Assembly (NCBI GenBank): GCA_019057815.1 | Contig: JAHLWR010000006.1 | Coordinates: 1-64,000 of the forward strand | DNA: 64,000 bases | Reading direction: 5' to 3' | Source of the DNA: Candidatus Heimdallarchaeota archaeon | Lineage (GTDB): Archaea; Asgardarchaeota; Heimdallarchaeia; Heimdallarchaeales; Heimdallarchaeaceae | In this document: positions 45,090-54,083 of the stretch, piece by piece | Position numbering within the stretch: the first letter of the stretch is position 1 | Layout of the letters: each line of letters opens with the position of its first letter | Notes under the pieces: model-generated | The model's input: only the letters and a program-made list of their open reading frames with translations | Database searches by the model: none | Told to the model about the DNA's origin: nothing | Position numbers and translations under genes: made by a program

Positions 45090-46124
45090 TTACACTTCTT
45101 CCTTAATTTTTACTCGTTCTCGCATTGTTTCTTCATCTACATCTAAATCTAGTTCTTCGTAGTGGTGACATGCAACACGTCGTTTAGGGCCTAACCAGAC
45201 ATCTTCAGGTCTTTCTCGAGAGCAGATTTCTGTAGCATACTTGCATCTAGGATGGAAACGACAACCTTTTGGTGGGTTGATTAATCGAGGAACATTTCCT
45301 GGTATTGTTTCTAAACGTGTTTTATCTTTTTCAATAGATGGTATACTATCAAAAAGTGCCCTTGTATATGGATGTTGAGGATTGATGAATACATCCTCTG
45401 TTGGACCTGATTCCACCACTCTTCCACCATAGAAAATATGGACTCTTTTAGTAATTTCTGCTACTACCCCTAAGTTGTGAGTTATGAGCATCATAGCTAA
45501 GCCAAGTTTTTTCTGCATTTCCTTAATAATCTCAAGAACTTGTGCTTGTATTGTTACATCTAGTGCAGTTGTAGGTTCATCCGCAATTAACAAACTTGGT
45601 TGAAGTGCTAAAGCTCTTGCGATTAGTATTCGTTGGCGCATTCCACCAGAAAATTGATGTGGATAATCATGTATTCTTTTTTCAGCGTCAGATAGTCCTA
45701 CTGATTCAAGCATTTCTATTGCTATATCTAAAGCCTCTTTTTTGTTAACTTTTCTGTGTAAACTAATAACTTCTGTCATCTGGTCGTCTACTCTGAAAAT
45801 GGGATTGAGACTTGTCATCGGGTCTTGAAAAATCATAGCAATTTCTTTACCTCTGATGCTCCTCATTTGGTTGTGGGTAAGGTTGAGGAGATTGATTCCT
45901 TTGTAAATTATTTTTCCTTTAATTGTTTTACCGTTCTTTGGCAATATTCTAAGAATGGAATGTCCTGTAACGGTCTTTCCACAACCTGATTCACCGACAA
46001 TACCAACAGGTTCGCCTGCTGTCACATCAAATGATACTCCATCAAGGGCTTCGACTACACCCGATTCTGTGAAGAACTGGGTGTAAATGTCTTGAATTTC
46101 TAGTAAGGGTTTTTTTTCACTCAT
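45090..46124 (-). CDS. oppD: Oligopeptide ABC transporter ATP-binding protein OppD
   Basis: A 344-residue ATPase, the second of the importer pair. Walker A GESGCGKTV, Q-loop IFQDPMTSLNP, signature FSGGMRQRILIARALA, Walker B LLIADEPTTALD, His in LITHNLGVVAE. The C-terminal specificity domain has GCRFHPRCKYATEICSRERP. It sits between oppC and oppF with 2-5 bp gaps, so the four genes form one operon. Confidence 0.93.
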   Translation of the reverse strand: MSEKKPLLEIQDIYTQFFTESGVVEALDGVSFDVTAGEPVGIVGESGCGKTVTGHSILRILPKNGKTIKGKIIYKGINLLNLTHNQMRSIRGKEIAMIFQDPMTSLNPIFRVDDQMTEVISLHRKVNKKEALDIAIEMLESVGLSDAEKRIHDYPHQFSGGMRQRILIARALALQPSLLIADEPTTALDVTIQAQVLEIIKEMQKKLGLAMMLITHNLGVVAEITKRVHIFYGGRVVESGPTEDVFINPQHPYTRALFDSIPSIEKDKTRLETIPGNVPRLINPPKGCRFHPRCKYATEICSRERPEDVWLGPKRRVACHHYEELDLDVDEETMRERVKIKEEV

Positions 46125-46129
46125 CTTTA

Positions 46130-47236
46130 TTACTCCCTTAGTCTTGGATCCAGTGCGTCTCTTAACGCATCTCCTAGTAAGTTAAACGCTAGTACTACAA
46201 AGAATATGGCAAATCCTGGTAACAAAGCTAATTCTGGATTAAGTTTAAGCTCTGTTTGTGCTTCATTTACCATCTGTCCCCATGACACTGTTGTTGGGCT
46301 ACCTAATCCTAGGAAGGTTAACCCAGCTTCTGACAGTATTCCACCTGCAATAGCAAGAGTTCCCAATACTATAATTGGTGCCATAATATTTGGCAATATA
46401 TGAGACATTATTATTCTTTTATTACTCGCTCCAAGTACTCTTGCAGCATTTACGTAATCGAGGTTGTATATTTGTTTTGTATTTGCAGCTACTAGCCTAC
46501 ATAGTCCTGCCCACCCAAAGACTCCTAATACTATGATGATAACTACTGATTGAGGTATTTGTCTTAGGAATTCTAACGTTCCTCTTTGTATGAAAGAAAC
46601 AGCGAGGATTGCGATTACTAAAAATGGTAAAGCTAGGAACATATCCGTTATCCTCATTATAACTTCCTCTGTCCATCCTCTATAATATCCTGCTAACGCT
46701 CCGAGAGTTACTCCGATTAGTAATGAAAGAATGCTTGAAAAGATTCCTACAGTTAAGGATACTTCGCTTCCTGCGAGTAATCTTGAAAATTCATCTCTAC
46801 CTAGAATGTCAGTGCCCGCAGGATATTTCATATTTGGTCTCGTTGTTGAACCTCCACCGTTCCATGCATCAAATAATGGTTCTGTTCCAACAGGACCGAA
46901 TGGCATTAAAATTGGGTAAAATATTGCTAGTAATACTGTTATCGAAACTAAAACCCCTGAAAGTATGGCAACCTTGTTTTTACTGTACCTTTTCCACACT
47001 AATGACCATTGCGAAGGGCTTCTTTCTCTTAATGTTCCATCTTTAGCAATTATGATAGTCTCTTTTGCACCAAACAGCCTTTTAATAGCTGTAAAACCAT
47101 CATTAATGTAATAAGCGCATATTACCAAGAATCCTGCCCAAATCATTGATTTTGGGAGTCTATGCTCATACATGTACTTATCCAATTTCACGGTAAATGT
47201 TACTCTTGTTGTTTCTAATCTTTGCAATTTAATCAC
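46130..47236 (-). CDS. oppC: Oligopeptide ABC transporter permease OppC
   Basis: A 368-residue permease with an N-terminal extension carrying an extra helix (AGFLVICAYYINDGF). The core has six membrane helices and the EAA loop (AARVLGASNKRIIMSHILPN, about residues 275-295) that contacts the ATPases. The segment PAGTDILGRDEFSRLLAGSEVSL is typical of DppC/OppC. It begins with GTG at 47236, 5 bp after oppB. Confidence 0.92.
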   Translation of the reverse strand: MIKLQRLETTRVTFTVKLDKYMYEHRLPKSMIWAGFLVICAYYINDGFTAIKRLFGAKETIIIAKDGTLRERSPSQWSLVWKRYSKNKVAILSGVLVSITVLLAIFYPILMPFGPVGTEPLFDAWNGGGSTTRPNMKYPAGTDILGRDEFSRLLAGSEVSLTVGIFSSILSLLIGVTLGALAGYYRGWTEEVIMRITDMFLALPFLVIAILAVSFIQRGTLEFLRQIPQSVVIIIVLGVFGWAGLCRLVAANTKQIYNLDYVNAARVLGASNKRIIMSHILPNIMAPIIVLGTLAIAGGILSEAGLTFLGLGSPTTVSWGQMVNEAQTELKLNPELALLPGFAIFFVVLAFNLLGDALRDALDPRLRE

Positions 47237-47241
47237 CTTAG

Positions 47242-48978
47242 TTACAATTCTATTCTCGGATCTACTGCAACATATACAATATCTGTTATTAAATTCCCAA
47301 TAAGTATCAATATCGTCAACACCGCTGTTACCCCGAGTATCATCGGGAAGTCAAGATTAAATATCGCTAGTACATACCGGTAACCCAGTCCTGGCCACGT
47401 GAACAGTGTTTCTGTAATTGGAGCACCAGCTAAAGCAAACGCTAAGAAAAGTCCAATATATGTCACTATTGGAATTAATACATTCCTAAATGCGTGTTTC
47501 CAAGTTATTGTTCTTTCTGATAAACCATTAGCTCGAGCAGATAGAATATAATCTTGTCTTAATACTTCTAACATCGTTGATCGGACAAGTCTAGTGTAAA
47601 GCGCGAGAAAAGTGAACGTTAAAGCAATTGTAGGTAGAATCATATGTAGAATTGAATCCAAAAACCGGTCCGTAAACGTCACCCACCATATGTTAAACCC
47701 TTCTCCTGTAATCACCACCGGTGTTGGAACTCGATGAGCTTTTGCAGCAGGTAACCAGCCTAACCCTAATCCGCTGAATATGAAGATTAAAATCAATCCA
47801 AAGACGAAGATTGGCATTGATAGACCTAGTAGAGCTATTGTGCTTGAAAAAGAGTCTATCCATGTATTTTGGTTCTTAGCTGCCCAAATCCCAAGTGGGA
47901 TGGCAATTATCAGCGCAAAGAAGAAGGATGTAAGTTGTAACTTTAGAGTTTCCCAGATCAGTTCTCCAATCATTTCATTAATTGGGCGTTCAGATCTATA
48001 ACTATTCCCCATATTGAAATGGAGAAGTTTGTAAAACCATAGAACAAATCGTGCGTAGACTGGTTGATCTAATCCCAAATCCCGCGTGATATTAATTTTG
48101 TCTTGTTCAGTAGCTCGCGGTTTACCAAGTAATATTAGAGCTACTGGATCCCCCATTCCATTTACCATTACATAGGTCATTACACAAATGGCAATAAATA
48201 GCGGGATTAGTGTTAACAATCGACGAGTAATGTAAACAGATAGTCGCATTGTCAAAATATTCTTGATTTTTTGAAAAACTTTCGTTTCACCTAAACCTCT
48301 GAGCTTGGTGGAGCTAGTTGGTTTTTCCCAGTCTATAGGCAGGAACAAGCTAGTAACAACCATCATAATACCGATAATATAAACATAAAATCCAGGAGCA
48401 AATTTTCCTATAAATGTTAATTCAAAGTAAGCTGGAGTTGCTTCATTAGGGTTGAATGTAATCGGGCCCAAACTAAATGCCTCGTTACCATCAACTCTCA
48501 TTTGATAATCTTCTGAAATGATGTTGAAACCATTATTCATTGCAATAACTGAAACTATCAATGCACCAAGCAGGAGAATAGCTGCTGTAATATCTGAAAA
48601 TATTCCACGCTCTCTAAAACCACCACTTTGGAATACTTGACCTAGAATAGCAAATAAAATTGCAAAAACTATTAGAAACCAGAGTGCTGCAGAAAGAAGT
48701 ACAACCGCACTAGCCATCTCAGTAGGCCTAAATATAGATTGAACCGCATTTATCGTGTTTCCTTCAGTATCAATACCTATAAAAATTAGCTGTTGGACAT
48801 CTAAACGAGCTCCAAACAATTGAAAAATTAAGCCTTCACTTTCTAATAACTCTTCAGATCCAGGTAATCCAAGTATTGGATCAGAATTAAAAGCTACCTC
48901 GTATAAAGGTATAAATGTACCTATTATTATTAAGACGAATCCAAAAATTTTGAGAGCTATTGATACATTTTTGTCCAT
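47242..48978 (-). CDS. oppB: Oligopeptide ABC transporter permease OppB with long N-terminal extension
   Basis: A 578-residue permease. The ordinary OppB core begins near residue 245 (SVYITRRLLTLIPLFIAICVMTYV) and includes DLGLDQPVYARFVLWFYKLLHFNMGNSY and the EAA loop ARANGLSERTITWKHAFRN. Before it lie about 240 extra residues with four or more membrane helices (IALKIFGFVLIIIGTFIPLY, VLLSAALWFLIVFAILFAIL, TAAILLLGALIVSVIAM, YVYIIGIMMVVTSLFL) and a beta-rich external loop. The extra domain could dock a substrate-binding lipoprotein. First gene of the operon. No OppA gene adjoins. Confidence 0.9.
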   Translation of the reverse strand: MDKNVSIALKIFGFVLIIIGTFIPLYEVAFNSDPILGLPGSEELLESEGLIFQLFGARLDVQQLIFIGIDTEGNTINAVQSIFRPTEMASAVVLLSAALWFLIVFAILFAILGQVFQSGGFRERGIFSDITAAILLLGALIVSVIAMNNGFNIISEDYQMRVDGNEAFSLGPITFNPNEATPAYFELTFIGKFAPGFYVYIIGIMMVVTSLFLPIDWEKPTSSTKLRGLGETKVFQKIKNILTMRLSVYITRRLLTLIPLFIAICVMTYVMVNGMGDPVALILLGKPRATEQDKINITRDLGLDQPVYARFVLWFYKLLHFNMGNSYRSERPINEMIGELIWETLKLQLTSFFFALIIAIPLGIWAAKNQNTWIDSFSSTIALLGLSMPIFVFGLILIFIFSGLGLGWLPAAKAHRVPTPVVITGEGFNIWWVTFTDRFLDSILHMILPTIALTFTFLALYTRLVRSTMLEVLRQDYILSARANGLSERTITWKHAFRNVLIPIVTYIGLFLAFALAGAPITETLFTWPGLGYRYVLAIFNLDFPMILGVTAVLTILILIGNLITDIVYVAVDPRIEL

Positions 48979-49177
48979 ACTTTTATCAACTCACTGGTAT
49001 ATTTAAAATATATTATCCTCGAACAACAGACATAGAAGTTTTTATAAATGTTTTCTGTCAATGTGTCAACTTAAGGAAGAAAAAAGTCGAAAAGAGAGAA
49101 TATGTAACGAGTAGGATGAAAAAGATAGGCGTTTATACTGAACTATAGCTAAATTTATGAAAGTTAAAGTTTTATGA

Positions 49178-49402
49178 ATGGAATCAATAGATTTGAGATA
49201 TCCTCAAACTTTAGGTACACTCTGTCATCAAGTAAAGAATCTCTATAATAGGGAAAATTTTCTGGTAAAAGAGCAGCTCAAGAAGAAAGGAAAAATATTT
49301 TTCTACAGTAATCTTAACAAACTGTTAAAACAGGAAGGGTGTTACAGGATATTACCTGTACATACTGCCCAACACACTCTCAAACTTCTTACTCGAAACT
49401 AA
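49178..49402 (+). pseudogene. IS605-type TnpB N-terminal remnant
   Basis: The 74-residue frame reads LCHQVKNLYNRENFLVKEQLKKKG, then SNLNKLLKQEGCYRILPVHTAQHTLKLLTRN. This matches the N-terminal block of OrfB_IS605/TnpB (CH..KNLYN......LLK....Y..LP...AQ..L..L..N). It stops before the RuvC catalytic region, so it is non-functional. Confidence 0.7.
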
Positions 49403-49412
49403 TAAATATACT

Positions 49413-49562
49413 CGACCCTCCGTTGTCTTAGTTGACATGGAGACAAAAACTCATCATAAATGTTTTCTAGATAATTTTGGGAATTATTTCGCAGAAAACC
49501 TATCCTTAGAAAGTTCTGTAAATAGATTGTTTTTTTTTATTAGAAACACAACAATGAAGTGA
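49413..49562 (+). pseudogene. Possible second transposase fragment
   Basis: An open stretch reading VVLVDMETKTHHKCFLDNFG resembles the N-terminus of IS110-type transposases (VGID..K..H....D..G). It ends at TGA 49560-49562 and lacks everything beyond 50 residues. The match is loose. Confidence 0.3.
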
Positions 49563-49726
49563 TACCACTAATAAAAACAGTATTTCACAAAATATGCTGT
49601 TTCAACAAGAATTAGATTGAACTAGTATTTCTTGTATGATTAAAAGATTAAAACAAAAAATATTTAAGCAAAAGAAGAAAACAACCAATGGAATTAAAAA
49701 CCTCTGTTAGAAAAAACTCTAACTAA

Positions 49727-49804
49727 GGGGTGGTGATCTAGCCTGGCTATGATACCTCCTTGACGTGGAGGATGTCGCAGGTTCAAATCCTGCCCACCCC
49801 ACCA
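49727..49804 (+). tRNA. tRNA-Val (GAC)
   Basis: Acceptor GGGGTGG/CCACCCC, discriminator A, encoded CCA. Anticodon stem CCTCC/GGAGG with loop TTGACGT (anticodon GAC). T arm GCAGG-TTCAAAT-CCTGC. No intron, unlike the Ala, Thr and Asn genes nearby. Confidence 0.95.
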
Positions 49805-49864
49805 TACATTTTCTGGGTTTTGAATTACTGATACGTTTTTTAATTAAAGTATCTACTAAAATCA

Positions 49865-51688
49865 ATGATGATTGAAGTATTAATTGAGAAATTAGCTCGT
49901 ATACCCCAGTTCTATATGACCAACCTCAACCATGCAAAGGATAAAATTGCCTTCTATTGGGATATTACGGGTCGTATAGAACTATATGTAATGGACATTG
50001 AAACTAAAAAACATATACAAATAAGTCACGGTGAAGTACCTCGTGCACTTCGTTCTGGTTTTGTTTGGACAAGGGATGATAAATCCATCATTTTTGTAAA
50101 AGATAAAGGTGGTAATGAGCAACATGATCTCTATCGTCTTGATATTGAATCCGCTAAAGTAACTCAGTTAACTAACACACCCAATTTTCAGGAACATGTC
50201 GTTGATACAAGCCCAAACGGCAAATCTCTTCTTTATACCTCTACAAAAAAAGGTCAAGTGAACTTGCATTTTTATGATTTTGAAACTAAAGAGGACAAAG
50301 CACTCACTAATATGCCCACACCTGTGAGAGGTGGTAAATATGATCCAACAGGTTCCTTTATTGTCTTTGGCTATAATGACACACAAGATTTCCGAAATTT
50401 GGATATTTGGATAATGAATTCAGATGGTTCAAATCAGAAGAAACTTCTAAGCTTAAAGGATGGTTCTAGAGAAATTGTATCTGATATTTCAAAAGATGGA
50501 AAGATACTCGCCATTACTTCTGATTTTGAGGGCACATCTCGTGCAGGTGTTTATAATTTGGAATCAAAAGAACTCAAATTGTTTGGTGAAGGTGCACATG
50601 AAGAATATTCTGGTAAATTCACAAGCGATGGCAAATATCTCGTGTGTTTACAAAATTTCAAAGCTACAATTAAACCTATTATATACAACTGCGAAACAGG
50701 AGAAAAGCGTGTATTGGAATTCCCATCAGGTATTGTTGCTGGTACCCAAGTTACATCTGGAGACCGTTACTTAATCCTTTCATTAAATACTTCTACTAAT
50801 CCAAGTTCGTTATTGAAATACGATTTGAAAGAAGACAATTATGAGGACCTTATCCCAGTTCAAATTGGTGATATTGGCACTAATTTCTTCGTTGAAGACG
50901 AATATGTTGAATACGAATCAATAGCTGGTCTTACAATAGGAGCAATTCTTTATAAACCAAAGAACATAGAACCTGGAGTAAAACTCCCTGCTTTAGTTGA
51001 AGTTCATGGAGGACCAACCGGGCAGTATTTCAGAAACTTCGCTATGTTTTCTCAAATAATAGTAAACGAAGGCTTTGTAATAATAAAACCAAACTTCAGA
51101 GGTTCAACTGGCTATGGGCGAGCGTTTACTGATATGAATATAAAGGATATAGGAGGTGGAGATTTAGAAGACGTAGCAGCTGGAGCAGAATATCTGAAAA
51201 CATTAGATTACGTAGACCCTACACGAATAGGGATTTTTGGAGGTTCATATGGAGGTTATATGACTTTCATTGGAACGGTTAAAAAGCCTGATTTTTGGAA
51301 AGCTGGTGCTGCTTCTCAAGGTATAACTAATTGGCTAAAACTCTATGAAGAAAGCATGCCTCATTTCAAGTACTATTTACACATGCTACTGGGAAAACCA
51401 GAAGAAAATGAGGAACTCTGGAAAGATAGAAGCTCGTATTATTTTGCAGAGAATCTAAAATGTCCATTACTTATAATTCACGGTATTAATGATCCAAGAT
51501 GTCCAATATCTCAAGCTAGGATTTTCAGGGATAGACTTCTTGAGTTAGGGTGGAAGGAAGGAAATATAGGAGACAAAACTTTTGAATATCAAGAATTTGG
51601 TGATATAGGTCATGGTGGTTTCACCGATCAAGAGTTTAGAATACGAAGTTTTAAGACTATTTTAGATTTCTTCAAGCGAAGATTATGA
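49865..51688 (+). CDS. S9 prolyl oligopeptidase-family peptidase
   Basis: A 607-residue serine peptidase. The N-terminal half is a WD40/PD40-like propeller (repeats such as DDKSIIFVKDKGGNEQHDLYRLD and GKSLLYTSTKKGQVNLHFYDFET). The C-terminal alpha/beta hydrolase domain (from about residue 355) has the nucleophile in GGSYGGYM (about 464), Asp in IHGINDPRCP (about 550) and His in IGHGGF. Acylaminoacyl- or dipeptidyl-peptidase activity is expected in the cytoplasm, as no signal peptide is seen. It might process peptides imported by the neighbouring Opp system, which is inference. Confidence 0.92.
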   Translation: MMIEVLIEKLARIPQFYMTNLNHAKDKIAFYWDITGRIELYVMDIETKKHIQISHGEVPRALRSGFVWTRDDKSIIFVKDKGGNEQHDLYRLDIESAKVTQLTNTPNFQEHVVDTSPNGKSLLYTSTKKGQVNLHFYDFETKEDKALTNMPTPVRGGKYDPTGSFIVFGYNDTQDFRNLDIWIMNSDGSNQKKLLSLKDGSREIVSDISKDGKILAITSDFEGTSRAGVYNLESKELKLFGEGAHEEYSGKFTSDGKYLVCLQNFKATIKPIIYNCETGEKRVLEFPSGIVAGTQVTSGDRYLILSLNTSTNPSSLLKYDLKEDNYEDLIPVQIGDIGTNFFVEDEYVEYESIAGLTIGAILYKPKNIEPGVKLPALVEVHGGPTGQYFRNFAMFSQIIVNEGFVIIKPNFRGSTGYGRAFTDMNIKDIGGGDLEDVAAGAEYLKTLDYVDPTRIGIFGGSYGGYMTFIGTVKKPDFWKAGAASQGITNWLKLYEESMPHFKYYLHMLLGKPEENEELWKDRSSYYFAENLKCPLLIIHGINDPRCPISQARIFRDRLLELGWKEGNIGDKTFEYQEFGDIGHGGFTDQEFRIRSFKTILDFFKRRL

Positions 51689-51752
51689 TTTACCTTCTAC
51701 TTTTTTCTTTAATAAAATTGAAATATGAAAATAGATGATACAGATTCTTAGT

Positions 51753-52520
51753 TTACATTTTCTCGTTTTTCACCGGAAAGTAGAGTGGATAAATAAGTCT
51801 CGCAAAGTTCTGATATGCTTCCACACTATAATCATTTTCATTGAGTAAAACTTCAAGTTTAATAATTTCATATTCGCTGTAGCCACGCATTTCAGGGAAA
51901 AGGTTTGAATCACCGAAGTCGAATATTTTGTAAACTACATCTTTTAACTCACCTAATTCTACATATGCTTCAACAAGTAAGTGAATGTGAGGTGTAAGTT
52001 GTTCTAGTTGGTTATCTTCTTTTACCGATTTTGCAATTCGAATGATTGAATGTATAGCTGCTCTACGTGTGATGTAATCCTTCACGTAAATGACATTTTT
52101 AAGTGAATATAAAACATCCACATCATCAAGAAAACCTATAGATCTAATTGCTGCATACTGTAAATCATAATCACTTTCTTCTAGAATTTTGGCTATAATT
52201 TCTTTTGAAGAATAATCTTGCATTTTACCTAGAACTTCTAATACAACAAGTTTAACTGATAAAGAAGATATATTGATTAAATCGTGAAGGTGGTTAAGAG
52301 TGTTCCCTTTATGTTCAGGATAAACTTCTATCAGTTCTAGCAACGTAGAAGCTGCAGCGTTTCTAACATTCCAATCACTATCATGAAGGAAAGTATAAAC
52401 TAAATTTAAATCAGTTTCTTTTCCTTTTTCTTTCAAATAAAACAAAACTTTGAGCCGATTTAAAGCGTTTTCATTATCTTTTTTACGAAGAATAATTCGG
52501 CGTTTTAGGAAGTTAAACAT
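51753..52520 (-). CDS. HEAT-repeat protein, last gene of the MoxR-VWA operon
   Basis: A 255-residue all-helical protein with several HEAT-like repeats (SDWNVRNAAASTLLELI, SSLSVKLVVLEVLGKM, SDYDLQYAAIRSIGFL, KDYITRRAAIHSIIRI), typical of a scaffold for protein binding. The last 60 residues are less repetitive. It follows the pseudo-peptidase gene by 12 bp in the same operon, so it likely binds another operon product. No catalytic motif. Confidence 0.8.
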   Translation of the reverse strand: MFNFLKRRIILRKKDNENALNRLKVLFYLKEKGKETDLNLVYTFLHDSDWNVRNAAASTLLELIEVYPEHKGNTLNHLHDLINISSLSVKLVVLEVLGKMQDYSSKEIIAKILEESDYDLQYAAIRSIGFLDDVDVLYSLKNVIYVKDYITRRAAIHSIIRIAKSVKEDNQLEQLTPHIHLLVEAYVELGELKDVVYKIFDFGDSNLFPEMRGYSEYEIIKLEVLLNENDYSVEAYQNFARLIYPLYFPVKNEKM

Positions 52521-52532
52521 AATTTTCCCTGC

Positions 52533-54083
52533 TTATAAATTATATAACCCTTCTTTGATAAGATAGGCTATTGCTCCTCTTTGTGGTTGCGTTAGTTTCT
52601 TCAAGTATGTGTAATCAATGTTTTCAACAACTGTCTGTTCCTTTTCTTCATCTAAGTCTGATATATATGCATCTTTTCTCTTTGATACTTGAACTGCTCT
52701 TGTCACAACGGGAAGATTGTAAGGACTTAGAGGTTGTTGTTTACCTATTTTATGTACTGCAAAGAGAGTTGCAACATGCATTCCTCCAATTTTCTTAATG
52801 GTAATAATATCAGCAAAAGCCGGTAAAATTGTTCGAAAGTCCTCTCTGTATAAAACCATATGATTATGGAGTATCACAAGCTGATCCAAACCTATACCGT
52901 GATCATTAACCTCAAACACATAGACTTTCTTTTCATCAGCATTAACATAACCTTTCGAAGATATTCTAGGGTTATCATCAAGTAGTTGTCCAAAGGTTCC
53001 ATATTTCTTTCGATAAGTTTTTTTGATGTAATTATCTATTAAATTCCAACCATAAGCGTAAATTGACCAAATGTCAGTATAGTGGCTTTTAGTTGTATGC
53101 CATGAATCAACGACAGTTTCAGAGTGGGAGTTCTTTTGAGTTGATAACCAATCTTTAAACTCATTCCAAGTAAAGTTTTCGAAGAATTCTAAGTCTGTTT
53201 TGAAACTAAATAGCTTTTCAAAAAGTTCTTTTTCATCACGTAGTTTTACAGCCAATTTGTCAACAAGGAATAGACTAAAAACCCCAATGGGTGGGGCCAT
53301 GTACCCTTTCAATTCTTTTAGATGCTCCTTTGGTGAGTATTCTTTACTCTCCTTTAAGTATTCTATGTGCTTTCGTTGAATATAAAAAGCAAAACCTTCT
53401 TCAACAAAATCATGTAAGTGCTTTTTTCTTGCAACATTTGCTCTTTCTTTGAGAACATTTATAGCTTCTATTGAAAAATTATTAAACAATGTATATTTTC
53501 GGGCATCTTCTGGAGGTTGATAAAAATCTTCAATCCCCGCCTCTGTAAATAATCTGATAACCGCAACTAAATCCTGATAGTATTGCCAAGCCCACATATG
53601 TTTTTTTTCAGATAAATCATTGAGTCTAAAAGCATTATTTTGGAATAGTTCCTTCAATATTATGTCAAATTGGTATAACTTAGCCAGTGTTCGAGCACTA
53701 TTCGATGAAGATTTTTCATTCATATATGTGTGTGCAAATGCATGCACTAACATTACCCGCAGAGTGTACTTTTGCTCATTAGAAAGTTCATAATTTGGAA
53801 CAGAAAGATAAATTAAAGTTGGTAAGGAATTGAATGTTGTTTCTTTTCCAATGGGCATGAACTCACTTACTCTCGCAGATCGCAGATGAGTTATCTCTTC
53901 AGCGGAAAGAATTGCTACTGGAGTACCAGAAGATTCTAACACTCTATTAACAGAAATGTGTATCTCAGGATTAAGAAAAACAAGCACTCTATAATTCTCT
54001 GGAGTGTCTTCAACAAGAGTTTTGAAATCTTCTCTCGCTTTCTGATAAACGGTAATTATGTCAGCTAATTCAGTTTTAAGCAT
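52533..54083 (-). CDS. Gluzincin-like protein with degraded zinc motif
   Basis: A 516-residue soluble protein. Residues about 110-118 read VHAFAHTYMNE, which has the spacing of an HExxH zinc-protease motif but Ala in place of the catalytic Glu. About 120 residues later comes VEEGFAFYIQRK, matching the E-G-F-A-x-Y element that supplies the third zinc ligand in gluzincins. This suggests a peptidase fold that may bind zinc but not cleave. The C-terminal 200 residues contain a beta-rich unit (VYVFEVNDHGIGLDQLVILHNH). It overlaps the VWA gene by 8 bp. I do not recognise a named family. Confidence 0.72.
   Translation of the reverse strand: MLKTELADIITVYQKAREDFKTLVEDTPENYRVLVFLNPEIHISVNRVLESSGTPVAILSAEEITHLRSARVSEFMPIGKETTFNSLPTLIYLSVPNYELSNEQKYTLRVMLVHAFAHTYMNEKSSSNSARTLAKLYQFDIILKELFQNNAFRLNDLSEKKHMWAWQYYQDLVAVIRLFTEAGIEDFYQPPEDARKYTLFNNFSIEAINVLKERANVARKKHLHDFVEEGFAFYIQRKHIEYLKESKEYSPKEHLKELKGYMAPPIGVFSLFLVDKLAVKLRDEKELFEKLFSFKTDLEFFENFTWNEFKDWLSTQKNSHSETVVDSWHTTKSHYTDIWSIYAYGWNLIDNYIKKTYRKKYGTFGQLLDDNPRISSKGYVNADEKKVYVFEVNDHGIGLDQLVILHNHMVLYREDFRTILPAFADIITIKKIGGMHVATLFAVHKIGKQQPLSPYNLPVVTRAVQVSKRKDAYISDLDEEKEQTVVENIDYTYLKKLTQPQRGAIAYLIKEGLYNL

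Larger units (their letters stand above)
48979..49726. other. Intergenic region with transposase remnants
   Basis: About 750 bp upstream of opp and tRNA-Val. It contains a TnpB N-terminal remnant (49178-49402) and a second possible transposase fragment (49413-49562). The opp promoter is expected near 48990-49010, where TTTAAAATATATTA occurs. No intact insertion sequence is present. Confidence 0.6.
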
